The position numbers and the translations under genes were made by a program. The notes below the pieces were generated by a model. The model had not been told where the DNA came from, searched no databases, and saw nothing but the letters and a program-made list of their open reading frames with translations. Source: an uncultured Alphaproteobacteria bacterium (lineage in GTDB: Bacteria; Pseudomonadota; Alphaproteobacteria; Rhizobiales; Pleomorphomonadaceae). Taken from it: a stretch of 7,056 bases of DNA. The stretch lies in assembly GCA_937900425.1 (NCBI GenBank), contig CALCDT010000064.1, positions 1 to 7,056 on the forward strand, written 5' to 3'. The stretch's first letter is position 1, and every line of letters begins with the position of its first letter. This document shows, piece by piece, positions 1 through 6,014 of this stretch.

Positions 1-1
1 C

Positions 2-835
2 CTCGATGAGCCGCTGGGACGCTGGAAGGCCACGTTCGCGCAGTACGAGGCGCAATTTCACCGCCTGTTCGACGACTACGGTATTGCCGATCCGTCGGCG
101 CTCTCGCCCGAACAGGTCGCGGCGATCTTCCGCGATCAGCTCGGGGACGCGCTGCGCTACCTGGCCGGCCCGCCGATCTCGGCCGACGATCTGAAAGTGC
201 TGGCCGATGCGTCGCTCGCGCCGGGCCGCATTGCCAGCGACACCGACCAGGCGCAGCGCATTCTCGATACGATCCTGCAAGCGGTGGATCCTCGTCGGTT
301 CCCTTGGATCACCGCAGGGCGGGCACCAACCGACGCCGAGAAGTCGGCGGCGATTCTGGCCTCGGCCGCACTCATCACGGCGCAGCGGGTGTCCACCGAT
401 CGACGGAACGAAGGCAAGGAAGCGCAGGAACGGGCCGTGAAGGACTATCTGCGCACGCTGGGCTTCGTCGAAGTGCCGACCCGGAACATTCGCACGCTGA
501 CGGACGCGCCCGGCCTGGGCGAGTTCTGCGCCGAGGCGATGGTGGGCAGCCGGAAAGCCGACATTCCCGTGCGGCTCTACGATGGCCGTCTCATGCCCAT
601 TGAATGCAAGGTCTCGAACAGCGCAACCAACAGCGTGAAGCGGATCAACAACGATGCAGCCGTGAAGGCGGGTATCTGGCACCGCGAGTTCGGCACCAAT
701 CAGGTTGTGCCCACGGCCGTTCTCTCGGGCGTGTTCAAGGTGCTGAACCTGGTGCAGGCCCAAACCGGCGGCCTGACGCTGTTCTGGGCGCATGAGCTGC
801 AGGAGCTGGGCGACTTCATCGAATCCACCCGCTGA
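2..835 (+). CDS. XamI-family type II restriction endonuclease, 5' end cut by window edge
   Basis: The frame is open from the first bases to TGA at 833-835, giving 277 visible residues without a start. The GTG at 197 is internal, because the upstream codons read as the same protein (for example YLAGPPISADDLKVL). I recognise the XamI family (known member: GTCGAC specificity) from memory of its conserved stretches: RRFPWI, the STDRRNEGKEAQE segment, GSRKADIPV, and IECKVSNSATNSVKR followed by NNDAAVKA. A PD-(D/E)xK-like catalytic set is visible: Asp in RKADI (about visible residue 187) and Glu and Lys in IECK (about 201 and 203). The protein would cut unmodified DNA in the cytoplasm as part of restriction-modification defence. 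Its methyltransferase is not in the window and would be expected upstream. Only a short N-terminal part seems missing, judging by usual family length of roughly 300 residues. The family call is firm; the exact specificity is inferred. Confidence 0.87.
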   Translation, partial: LDEPLGRWKATFAQYEAQFHRLFDDYGIADPSALSPEQVAAIFRDQLGDALRYLAGPPISADDLKVLADASLAPGRIASDTDQAQRILDTILQAVDPRRFPWITAGRAPTDAEKSAAILASAALITAQRVSTDRRNEGKEAQERAVKDYLRTLGFVEVPTRNIRTLTDAPGLGEFCAEAMVGSRKADIPVRLYDGRLMPIECKVSNSATNSVKRINNDAAVKAGIWHREFGTNQVVPTAVLSGVFKVLNLVQAQTGGLTLFWAHELQELGDFIESTR

Positions 836-868
836 CGCTGGGAAGGCGGGGCAGCGGTCCACAAGCGC

Positions 869-1072
869 ATGGACGAGCTTCGGCATGAGCTGGCCGCCTA
901 CAAGCTGGAGGCATCCCGCATCTTCGTCGGGATGGAGGCGCTGAACCGGATCGAGGCGAGGCTGGAATTGAGCGAGAGCCGCACGATGGCGGGTTTCGAC
1001 AGGCTCAACGACCGCCTCGACCGGATCTTGGAGGGTGGCGGCGGCTCTACGGCGGCGGGGCCGCGAACGTAG
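869..1072 (+). CDS. small hypothetical protein, helical/coiled-coil-like, possibly a gene remnant
   Basis: This 67-residue ORF starts at ATG 869, 33 bp after the endonuclease stop and in the same frame. Residues 1-56 are charged and amphipathic with leucines at helical spacing (DELRHELAAYKLEA, then RLNDRLDRILE), suggesting a coiled coil. The last residues are a low-complexity GGGGSTAAG tail. No Shine-Dalgarno sequence is obvious. The reading frame stays open between the endonuclease stop and this ATG and would add RWEGGAAVHKR, which reads like protein rather than spacer. The ORF may therefore be the 3' end of a longer gene whose start was lost. It vaguely resembles short helical proteins found beside phage and island genes, but I do not recognise a family and assign no function. 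Confidence 0.4.
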   Translation: MDELRHELAAYKLEASRIFVGMEALNRIEARLELSESRTMAGFDRLNDRLDRILEGGGGSTAAGPRT

Positions 1073-1235
1073 GCCGGCCGGCCCCCTTCCTTCGGTGTGG
1101 GCTCGCGCCGCAGCGCTCCCCTCGGCTCAATGGCGCCGGCGGGCGGCTCGCGATCACGTGGATGCTCTGCCGGAGCGTGACCGGATGCGTCGGCCGGGCG
1201 AGGCAGGCGCCTGATCTGTTGGACAAAACGTCGAA

Positions 1236-1292
1236 AAGCAATTGAAAAACAATGGCTGGCCATCGTGTCCCATTATCAACTAAGCAATTGAA
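1236..1292. repeat. 11-bp direct repeat pair in AT-richer patch
   Basis: The word aagcaattgaa occurs at 1236-1246 and again at 1282-1292, 46 bp apart. Each copy contains the palindrome caattg. The second copy is also enclosed by a 6-bp inverted repeat, atcaac at 1275-1280 and gttgat at 1300-1305. Short direct repeats with inverted arms beside a tRNA fragment could be recombinase binding sites, but no integrase gene is in view and chance has not been excluded. Confidence 0.35.
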
Positions 1293-1309
1293 TTCGCTCG
1301 TTGATTTGG

Positions 1310-1332
1310 GCTTACCACTGAACTACACCCGC
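1310..1332 (-). pseudogene. truncated tRNA-Gly, 5' portion only
   Basis: Read on the minus strand from 1332, the sequence matches the start of an alphaproteobacterial tRNA-Gly. It has the seven-base acceptor strand GCGGGTG, then TA (positions 8-9), D-stem GTTC and D-loop AGTGGTA. After that it departs from a tRNA: the closing D-stem strand should pair with GTTC but reads AAGC, and no anticodon arm, T-arm or matching 3' acceptor strand (CACCCGC plus discriminator and CCA) follows in the next 100 bases. It cannot be a working tRNA. The likely origin is a tRNA-Gly gene used as an integration target or cut by a deletion, leaving its 5' end on the chromosome side. Confidence 0.5.
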
Positions 1333-1462
1333 CCGAGGGCAGCAGCGGCCGCCAGCCGCGACGCCTCGTGCGGCCGCCGACGAAGCGGCGACGCGCGTCA
1401 CTTCTACAGGGTCCGGCCAGGGGCGATCAAGCACCGCCGCGTAGGTTCCCCGTGATGGTGAG

Positions 1463-1486
1463 GACGGCGGGCCGAAGCCCGCCGTC
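1463..1486 (-). terminator. UUCG-capped hairpin downstream of the molybdenum hydroxylase operon
   Basis: A perfect 10-bp GC-rich stem pairs gacggcgggc (1463-1472) with gcccgccgtc (1477-1486) around a 4-base loop. On the minus-strand transcript the loop is UUCG closed by C-G, an exceptionally stable tetraloop. It lies 65 bp past the stop of the large-subunit gene. No T-tract follows on either strand, so it may act as a 3'-end stabiliser or in factor-assisted termination instead of as a classical intrinsic terminator. Confidence 0.6.
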
Positions 1487-1551
1487 GGAGTCGAGAGGCG
1501 GTGTGGCGACGAGGCGCCGCCGCGCGATCCCGTCGTACCGTCCTGCGGCCC

Positions 1552-3756
1552 TCAGCTCGCGCTGAGACTGCCGAGATCGAGCGGCAGCGAGCGCAGGCGC
1601 TTGCCGGTGGCGGCGAACACCGCGTTGGCGATCGCCGGCGCGATGGTCGGCACGCCCGGCTCGCCGATGCCTGTCGGCGCCTCGGCGGAGGGGACGATGT
1701 GCACCTCCACCGTCGGCATCTCCGGCATCCGGGTCGGCTCGTAGGTGTCGAAGTTCGCCTGCTCGACCTCGCCGTCGACCATGGTGATGCGGTTGCGCAG
1801 CACCGCCGACAGGGCGAAGCCGACCGATCCCTCGACCTGCGCCTTGACGACGTCCGGGTTGATCGCGAGGCCGCAATCGACCGCCGCGACGATGCGGTCG
1901 ACCTTGACCTCGCCGTCCGTCACGGTGACGTCGGCGACCATCGCCACGTAGCTCGAGAAGGACTCGTGCACGGCGACGCCGCGCCCCCTGCCCGCCGGCA
2001 GCGTCTCTCCCCAGCCCGCCTTCTCGGCCGCGAGCCTCAGCGCCGCCGAGGGACGCGGATGCTCCTTCAGGAGGTCGAGGCGGGAGGCAACGGGGTCCTT
2101 GCCGGCCGCGTGGGCGAGCTCGTCGATCATCGTCTCCATCACGTGCGCGGTGTGGGTGTGGCCGACCGACCGCCACCACAGCACCGGCACCCCCTCCTTC
2201 GCGTTGTGCACCGAAGCGTAGAGGTTGGGGATCGCGTAGGAGGTGTCGGAGGCGCCCTCGACCGAGGTCGCGTCGAGGCCATCCTTGACCATCACCGCCT
2301 CGAACGGGCTGCCGATCAGGATCGACTTGCCGACGATGACGTGCTCCCAGGCGGAGACGTTGCCGGCCTCGTCGAGGCCGGCGCGGACCTTGTGGTAGAC
2401 CATCGGCCGGTAGTAGCCGGCCTTCATGTCGTCCTCGCGCGTCCAGACGAGATGGATCGGCGCCTTCGAGCCCGTCGCCTTGAGGATCGTCGCGGCCTCG
2501 GCGAGATAGTCGGCCGTCGGCGTGGCGCGGCGGCCGAACGAGCCGCCGGAGAACAGCGTCTCGATCCTCACCTGCTCGGGCTTGAGCCCGAGGATCGCCC
2601 CGACTGTCATCTGCTCCACGGTCTGGAACTGCGAGCCGGCCCAGATCGTGACGCCGTCGGCGGTCGGCTCGATGACGCCGTTGAGCGGCTCCATCGCGGC
2701 GTGGGCGAGATAGGGGAACTCGAACTCCGCCTCGATCACCTTGGCGGCCTTGAGCAGGGCGCCCGCTGCGTCGCCGCGGTTCGCCGCCATGATGCCCGGC
2801 GTCTTCGCGAGTTCCTTGTAACCGGCCATGATGGCGTCGGTGGACCGGTCCTCGGCTTCGGAGAAGTCCCACTCGACAGTGAGGGCGTCGCGGCCCTGCA
2901 TCGCCGACCAGGTGTCGCGGGCGACGACGGCGACGCCGGTCGGGATCTCGACCACGTCGACGACGCCCTTGATCGCCTTCGCCTTGGTCGCGTCGAAGCT
3001 CTTCGGCTTGCCGCCGAAGCGCGGCGGGTGCGCCACCGCCGCCGTCAGCTGGCCGGGCCGGCGGACGTCGAGCGAGTAGATCGCCGTCCCGTTCGTCTTC
3101 GCCGGCGTGTCGAGGCGCCGCAGGCGGGTGCCGATCAGCTTGAAGTCCTTCGGGTCCTTCAGCTTCGGCTCGGCCGGCACGGGGAGCCTCGCCGCCGCCG
3201 CGGCGACGTCGCCGAAGCGCGTCGTCCGGCCGGAGGCGGCATGGGCGAGCACGCCCTTGTCGATGGTAATCTCGCCCGCCGGAACGCCCCATTCGGTCGC
3301 TGCTGCCTCGATCAGCATGGCGCGCGCCGCGGCGCCGGCGAGACGCAGCTGCGTCCACGAATTGGCCGTCGACGTCGAGCCGCCGGTGCCCTGCACGGGT
3401 CCGAAGAACAGGTTGTTGTAGACCGCGGCGTCGGCCGGGGCGAAGGCGAAGCGCATCTGCGACCAGTCGGCGTCGAGTTCCTCGGCGACGATCGTGGTGA
3501 GGCCGGTGGTGACGCCCTGGCCCATGTCGAGGTGCTTGATCAGCACGGTGACGGTCGAGTCGGGGTCGATGCGAACGAAGGCGTTCGGCGCCGGCGGGTC
3601 ACCGACGGCGGCGGCCTTGGCGGCGGAGAACGGCAGGTGGGCGGCGAGAACGAAGCCGCCGCCGACGGCGGCGGCGCCGATCAGGAAGCCGCGCCGCGAG
3701 GGCGCCAGCGGACGGGCGCGGGAGAGCACGGTGGCGTCGAGTGGCCGGGCGAACAT
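1552..3756 (-). CDS. xanthine dehydrogenase-family molybdopterin-binding subunit (IorB-like), Tat-exported
   Basis: This 734-residue large catalytic subunit of a molybdenum hydroxylase oxidises an aldehyde or N-heterocycle using water and passes electrons to its [2Fe-2S] partner. Residues 1-50 form a Tat signal: SRRGFLIG at 20-27, a hydrophobic stretch, then an Ala-rich cleavage region, so the enzyme should be periplasmic. Next come a first cofactor-binding part (about 58-165, with LDMGQG near 77-82 and GTGGS near 123-127), an a/b-hammerhead-like part (about 208-300), and the main cofactor-binding part, with GGSFGRR at 404-410, RSVGHTHT at 529-536 and GIGEPG at 696-701. Glu699 is the expected catalytic base. 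This interrupted layout is typical of isoquinoline 1-oxidoreductase-type subunits. The start has a strong AGGAGGG site 7 nt upstream. Length and motifs look complete. The substrate is unknown; COG1529-type enzymes are diverse. Confidence 0.92.
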   Translation of the reverse strand: MFARPLDATVLSRARPLAPSRRGFLIGAAAVGGGFVLAAHLPFSAAKAAAVGDPPAPNAFVRIDPDSTVTVLIKHLDMGQGVTTGLTTIVAEELDADWSQMRFAFAPADAAVYNNLFFGPVQGTGGSTSTANSWTQLRLAGAAARAMLIEAAATEWGVPAGEITIDKGVLAHAASGRTTRFGDVAAAAARLPVPAEPKLKDPKDFKLIGTRLRRLDTPAKTNGTAIYSLDVRRPGQLTAAVAHPPRFGGKPKSFDATKAKAIKGVVDVVEIPTGVAVVARDTWSAMQGRDALTVEWDFSEAEDRSTDAIMAGYKELAKTPGIMAANRGDAAGALLKAAKVIEAEFEFPYLAHAAMEPLNGVIEPTADGVTIWAGSQFQTVEQMTVGAILGLKPEQVRIETLFSGGSFGRRATPTADYLAEAATILKATGSKAPIHLVWTREDDMKAGYYRPMVYHKVRAGLDEAGNVSAWEHVIVGKSILIGSPFEAVMVKDGLDATSVEGASDTSYAIPNLYASVHNAKEGVPVLWWRSVGHTHTAHVMETMIDELAHAAGKDPVASRLDLLKEHPRPSAALRLAAEKAGWGETLPAGRGRGVAVHESFSSYVAMVADVTVTDGEVKVDRIVAAVDCGLAINPDVVKAQVEGSVGFALSAVLRNRITMVDGEVEQANFDTYEPTRMPEMPTVEVHIVPSAEAPTGIGEPGVPTIAPAIANAVFAATGKRLRSLPLDLGSLSAS

Positions 3757-3763
3757 GGCGTGT

Positions 3764-3770
3764 CCCTCCT
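3764..3770 (-). promoter_or_regulatory. Shine-Dalgarno of the large subunit, overlapping the small-subunit stop
   Basis: On the minus strand AGGAGGG lies 7 nt before the ATG at 3756, and its first A is the last base of the small subunit's TGA stop. This spacing fits translational coupling of the two subunits and fixes the large-subunit start. Confidence 0.75.
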
Positions 3771-4228
3771 CAGGCGAGCCGCTCGGCGGCGTCGTGGATA
3801 GCGGCGCGGATCCGCTGGTAGGTGCCGCAGCGGCAGATATTGCCGGCCATGGCGGCGTCGATGTCCTCGTCGGTCGGCTTCGGCGTCGTCGACAGGAGGC
3901 CGATCGCCGACATGATCTGCCCCGACTGGCAGTAGCCGCACTGGACGACGTCGAGTTCGCGCCAGGCCGCCTGCACCGCCTCCGGCACCTTGCCGGAGAG
4001 GCCCTCGATGGTGGTGATCTCGGCGTCCGGGGCGAGGTCGCCGACGAACGTCTGGCACGAGCGTGTCGGCTCGCCGTCGACGTGGACGGTGCAGGCGCCG
4101 CACAGCGCCTGGCCGCAGCCGAACTTGGTGCCGGTGAGACCGACGTGGTCGCGGATCGCCCAGAGGAGCGGCATCTGCGGATCGACGTCGAGTTCCCGGA
4201 CGATTCCGTTGATCTTGAGCTGGATCAC
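3770..4228 (-). CDS. (2Fe-2S)-binding small subunit of molybdenum hydroxylase (IorA-like)
   Basis: This 152-residue iron-sulfur subunit carries electrons from the molybdenum centre of the large subunit encoded 13 bp downstream. The N-terminal plant-ferredoxin-like cluster uses Cys38, Cys43 and Cys46 (FGCGQALCGACTVHV) plus Cys58 (RSCQTF). The C-terminal helical domain binds the second cluster through Cys97 and Cys100 (QCGYCQSG) and Cys132 and Cys134 (NICRCGTY). All eight ligands are present. I chose GTG at 4228 because it gives the family-typical beginning (M-I-Q-L-K-I-N-G) and has GGAAGG 8 nt upstream. A further in-frame GTG at 4282 would add 18 untypical residues. The protein has no signal peptide, so it is probably exported folded together with the Tat-bearing large subunit. 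No separate FAD subunit or cytochrome gene adjoins it, consistent with the two-subunit IorAB-like class. Confidence 0.93.
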   Translation of the reverse strand: MIQLKINGIVRELDVDPQMPLLWAIRDHVGLTGTKFGCGQALCGACTVHVDGEPTRSCQTFVGDLAPDAEITTIEGLSGKVPEAVQAAWRELDVVQCGYCQSGQIMSAIGLLSTTPKPTDEDIDAAMAGNICRCGTYQRIRAAIHDAAERLA

Positions 4229-4236
4229 TGGGCGTG

Positions 4237-4242
4237 CCTTCC
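4237..4242 (-). promoter_or_regulatory. Shine-Dalgarno supporting the GTG start at 4228
   Basis: GGAAGG on the minus strand sits 8 nt before GTG 4228. It supports this start over the upstream in-frame GTG at 4282. Confidence 0.5.
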
Positions 4243-4452
4243 GAAGGAGGAGATGCGGACCGGCTGCGCCCGCGCCGGACACGTCCGGGGGCAGCGGCGC
4301 CTGATCCGTAGTTCAACGTAGGCTGGAGTTTGTCCAAATCAAGGAGGGCTCCGCCGCGATTTCTCGCCGTGCGGCGGTCCCGGTAGGCCCCTCCCTCTTG
4401 CGCCGGCGACCTCCGTCGTGGACCGTGCGGCACCCGCGAGGACGGGCAGGAC

Positions 4453-4460
4453 AAGGGAGA
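4453..4460 (+). promoter_or_regulatory. Shine-Dalgarno of the aldehyde dehydrogenase
   Basis: AAGGGAGA lies 5 nt upstream of ATG 4466. It decides this start over the in-frame ATG at 4418, which would add 16 residues of Arg- and Ala-rich sequence foreign to the family. Confidence 0.65.
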
Positions 4461-4465
4461 CCACG

Positions 4466-5893
4466 ATGGCCGACGCGCTCAACTTCTATATCGATGGCGC
4501 CTGGGTGCCGCCGGTCACGCCGAAGACGCTCGACGTCATCGACCCGTCGACGGAGGAGCCGTTCGCGACGATCTCGGTCGGCGGCAAGGCCGACGTCGAC
4601 CACGCGGTCGCCGCAGCCAAGGCGGCGTTCCCGGCGTTCGCGGCGACGTCCAAGGCCGAACGGCTGGCGCTGCTGAAGCGCATCCTCGAGGTCTACAACG
4701 AGCGCTTCGAGGACATCGCCGAGGCGGTCTCGCGCGAGATGGGCGCGCCGCTCGCCTTCGCCCGCGATGCCCAGGCCTGGGCCGGCCGCGCCCACATCGA
4801 ATCGACCATCGCCGCGTTCGAGCGGATGGAGTTCGAGCAGCAGCGCGGCACCACCCGCGTCGTCCGCGAACCGATCGGCGTCGCCGCGCTGATCACGCCG
4901 TGGAATTGGCCACTGAACCAGATCGCCTGCAAGGTCGCCCCGGCGATCGCCGCCGGCTGCACGATGGTCCTGAAGCCGTCGGAGATCGCGCCGATGTCGG
5001 GCCTCGTCTTCGCCGAGGTGATGCACGCCGCCGGCACGCCGAAGGGCGTCTTCAATCTCGTGAACGGCGACGGGCCGTCGGTCGGCCAGGTGATGGCCGG
5101 CCATCCGGACGTCGACGTCGTCTCCTTCACCGGCTCCACCCGCGCCGGCATCATCGTCGCAAAGACCGCCGCCGATACGGTGAAGCGCGTCAGCCAGGAG
5201 CTCGGCGGCAAGTCGCCTAACATCATCCTGCCGGACGCCGATCTGAAGGAGGCGGTGACGCAGGGCGTCGGCGCCTGCTTCGGCAATTCCGGCCAGTCCT
5301 GCGACGCGCCGACGCGCATGTACGTCCCGGCCGACCGCCACGACGAGGCGCTCGCCTATGCGAAGGCCGCCGCCGAGACCCACATCGTCGGCGCCCCCCG
5401 CGACCCCTCGACGGTGCTCGGCCCGGTCGTCAGCCAGATCCAGTTCGACAAGATCCAGGGGCTGATCCAATCCGGCATCGACGAGGGCGCCACTCTCGTC
5501 ACCGGCGGACCGGGCCGTCCGGCGGGCCTCAACCGCGGCTACTATGTCCGCCCGACCGTCTTCGGCCATGTCGGCCAGCACATGCGCATCGCCCGCGAGG
5601 AGATCTTCGGGCCGGTGCTGTCGATCCTCTCCTACACCGACGAGGACGATGTCGTGGAGAAGGCGAACGACACTGTCTACGGCCTCGCCGCCTACGTGCA
5701 GACGAAGGACATAGAGCGGGCGCGTCGGCTCGCCCGACGGCTCCGGGCCGGCTCGGTCTACATCAACTATCCGGACTGGGACACCAACGCTTCGTTCGGC
5801 GGCTACAAGCAGTCCGGCAACGGTCGCGAATATGCCGACTTCGGCATCCACGAATTCCTCGAGGTGAAGAGCATTCCCGGCTGGGGCGTCTGA
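4466..5893 (+). CDS. NAD(P)-dependent aldehyde dehydrogenase family protein
   Basis: This complete 475-residue aldehyde dehydrogenase oxidises an aldehyde to the carboxylic acid with NAD(P)+ in the cytoplasm. Visible hallmarks are TPWNWP at 144-149 (with the oxyanion-stabilising Asn147), the cofactor-binding Lys170 in VLKPSE, FTGSTRAG at 221-228, the general base Glu245 in QELGGKSPN, the catalytic Cys279 in GNSGQSCDAPTRM, and EIFGP at 379-383. The SCDAPTRM form around the cysteine recalls a subgroup that includes oxo-fatty-acid dehydrogenase CddD-like enzymes, but that link is from memory and the substrate is open. The gene is divergent from the molybdenum hydroxylase operon, so the two oxidations may be co-controlled. 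It has no signal peptide and therefore works in a different compartment from the Tat-exported enzyme. No lesion was found, and codon use matches its neighbours. Confidence 0.95.
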   Translation: MADALNFYIDGAWVPPVTPKTLDVIDPSTEEPFATISVGGKADVDHAVAAAKAAFPAFAATSKAERLALLKRILEVYNERFEDIAEAVSREMGAPLAFARDAQAWAGRAHIESTIAAFERMEFEQQRGTTRVVREPIGVAALITPWNWPLNQIACKVAPAIAAGCTMVLKPSEIAPMSGLVFAEVMHAAGTPKGVFNLVNGDGPSVGQVMAGHPDVDVVSFTGSTRAGIIVAKTAADTVKRVSQELGGKSPNIILPDADLKEAVTQGVGACFGNSGQSCDAPTRMYVPADRHDEALAYAKAAAETHIVGAPRDPSTVLGPVVSQIQFDKIQGLIQSGIDEGATLVTGGPGRPAGLNRGYYVRPTVFGHVGQHMRIAREEIFGPVLSILSYTDEDDVVEKANDTVYGLAAYVQTKDIERARRLARRLRAGSVYINYPDWDTNASFGGYKQSGNGREYADFGIHEFLEVKSIPGWGV

Positions 5894-5908
5894 CCCGCCT
5901 CCCGTCGC

Positions 5909-5931
5909 CGCCGCGGCGCCCGGCCGCGGCG
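5909..5931 (+). terminator. GC-rich hairpin after the aldehyde dehydrogenase
   Basis: An 8-bp perfect stem pairs cgccgcgg (5909-5916) with ccgcggcg (5924-5931) around a 7-base loop, 15 bp past the aldehyde dehydrogenase stop. There is no T-tract. It could be a transcript end or a stability element. GC-rich spacer can form such stems by chance, so confidence is moderate. Confidence 0.4.
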
Positions 5932-5946
5932 ATGAACGGTGACATC

Positions 5947-5980
5947 CGGACGCCGGCCGGCTATGCCGCGCCGGCGTCCG
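5947..5980 (+). terminator. long GC-rich hairpin between the aldehyde dehydrogenase and the symporter pseudogene
   Basis: An 11-bp perfect stem (5947-5957 with 5970-5980) is extended by an inner 4-bp stem, cggc (5958-5961) with gccg (5965-5968), leaving one bulged base and a 3-base loop. This is the strongest inverted repeat in the intergenic stretch. It lacks a T-tract on either strand. It probably separates the aldehyde dehydrogenase transcript from the downstream gene. Confidence 0.5.
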
Positions 5981-6001
5981 CGTATTCCGAGGGCGCCGGA
6001 C

Positions 6002-6006
6002 AAGGA
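6002..6006 (+). promoter_or_regulatory. Shine-Dalgarno of the symporter pseudogene
   Basis: AAGGA stands 8 nt before GTG 6015. It shows that the original start codon lies upstream of the in-frame TGA at 6066, so initiation at 6015 now meets a stop after 17 codons. Confidence 0.55.
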
Positions 6007-6014
6007 CATCGGTC

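Larger units (their letters stand above)
1073..1551. other. gene-free island/chromosome junction
   Basis: These 479 bp carry no convincing gene on either strand; the ORFs crossing it have low-complexity or arginine-rich translations. From 1073 to about 1215 it is GC-rich with no recognisable signal beyond a ggccggcc palindrome near 1073-1085. From about 1219 to 1325 the base composition is clearly richer in A and T than the rest of the window and holds an 11-bp direct repeat. It ends at a tRNA-Gly 5' fragment. From 1333 to 1462 it is GC-rich again, leading to a hairpin beyond the 3' end of the molybdenum hydroxylase operon. I read it as the boundary of the island carrying the restriction gene. 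Confidence 0.55.
4229..4465. promoter_or_regulatory. divergent control region between molybdenum hydroxylase operon and aldehyde dehydrogenase
   Basis: These 237 bp separate two divergently transcribed units and must hold both promoters. A plausible minus-strand promoter is TTGATT (4337-4342), a 16-bp gap, then TACGTT (4315-4320), leaving a leader of roughly 80 nt before GTG 4228. The match to consensus is only moderate. A small palindrome tttg-tc-caaa lies at 4329-4338, overlapping the -35-like box, and could be half of an operator. A 7-bp stem, ccgccgc (4351-4357) with gcggcgg (4371-4377), could form in the leader of the plus-strand gene. No plus-strand promoter could be named with confidence, and no regulator gene is in the window. 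Confidence 0.4.

Noticed and set aside
1..1332. Absence of GTCGAC in the island segment as evidence of self-avoidance
   Set aside because: Fewer than one site is expected by chance in this length at this GC content, so absence means little.
1252..1455. 67-codon ORF across the tRNA fragment
   Set aside because: No Shine-Dalgarno, low-complexity second half, and it runs antisense through a tRNA-like sequence.
1427..3358. Long minus-strand ORF (643 codons) inside the large-subunit gene
   Set aside because: Its product is almost wholly Arg, Gly, Ala and Asp. It is a frame shadow of the true gene in GC-rich DNA.
1501..3801. 766-codon plus-strand ORF opposite the large-subunit gene
   Set aside because: It is antisense to a gene with complete motifs, and its translation is low-complexity and Arg/Asp/Val-rich with no family resemblance.
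3494..4454. Large ORFs on both strands overlapping the small-subunit gene
   Set aside because: They conflict with a gene that shows all eight cluster cysteines, and their own products have no recognisable domain.
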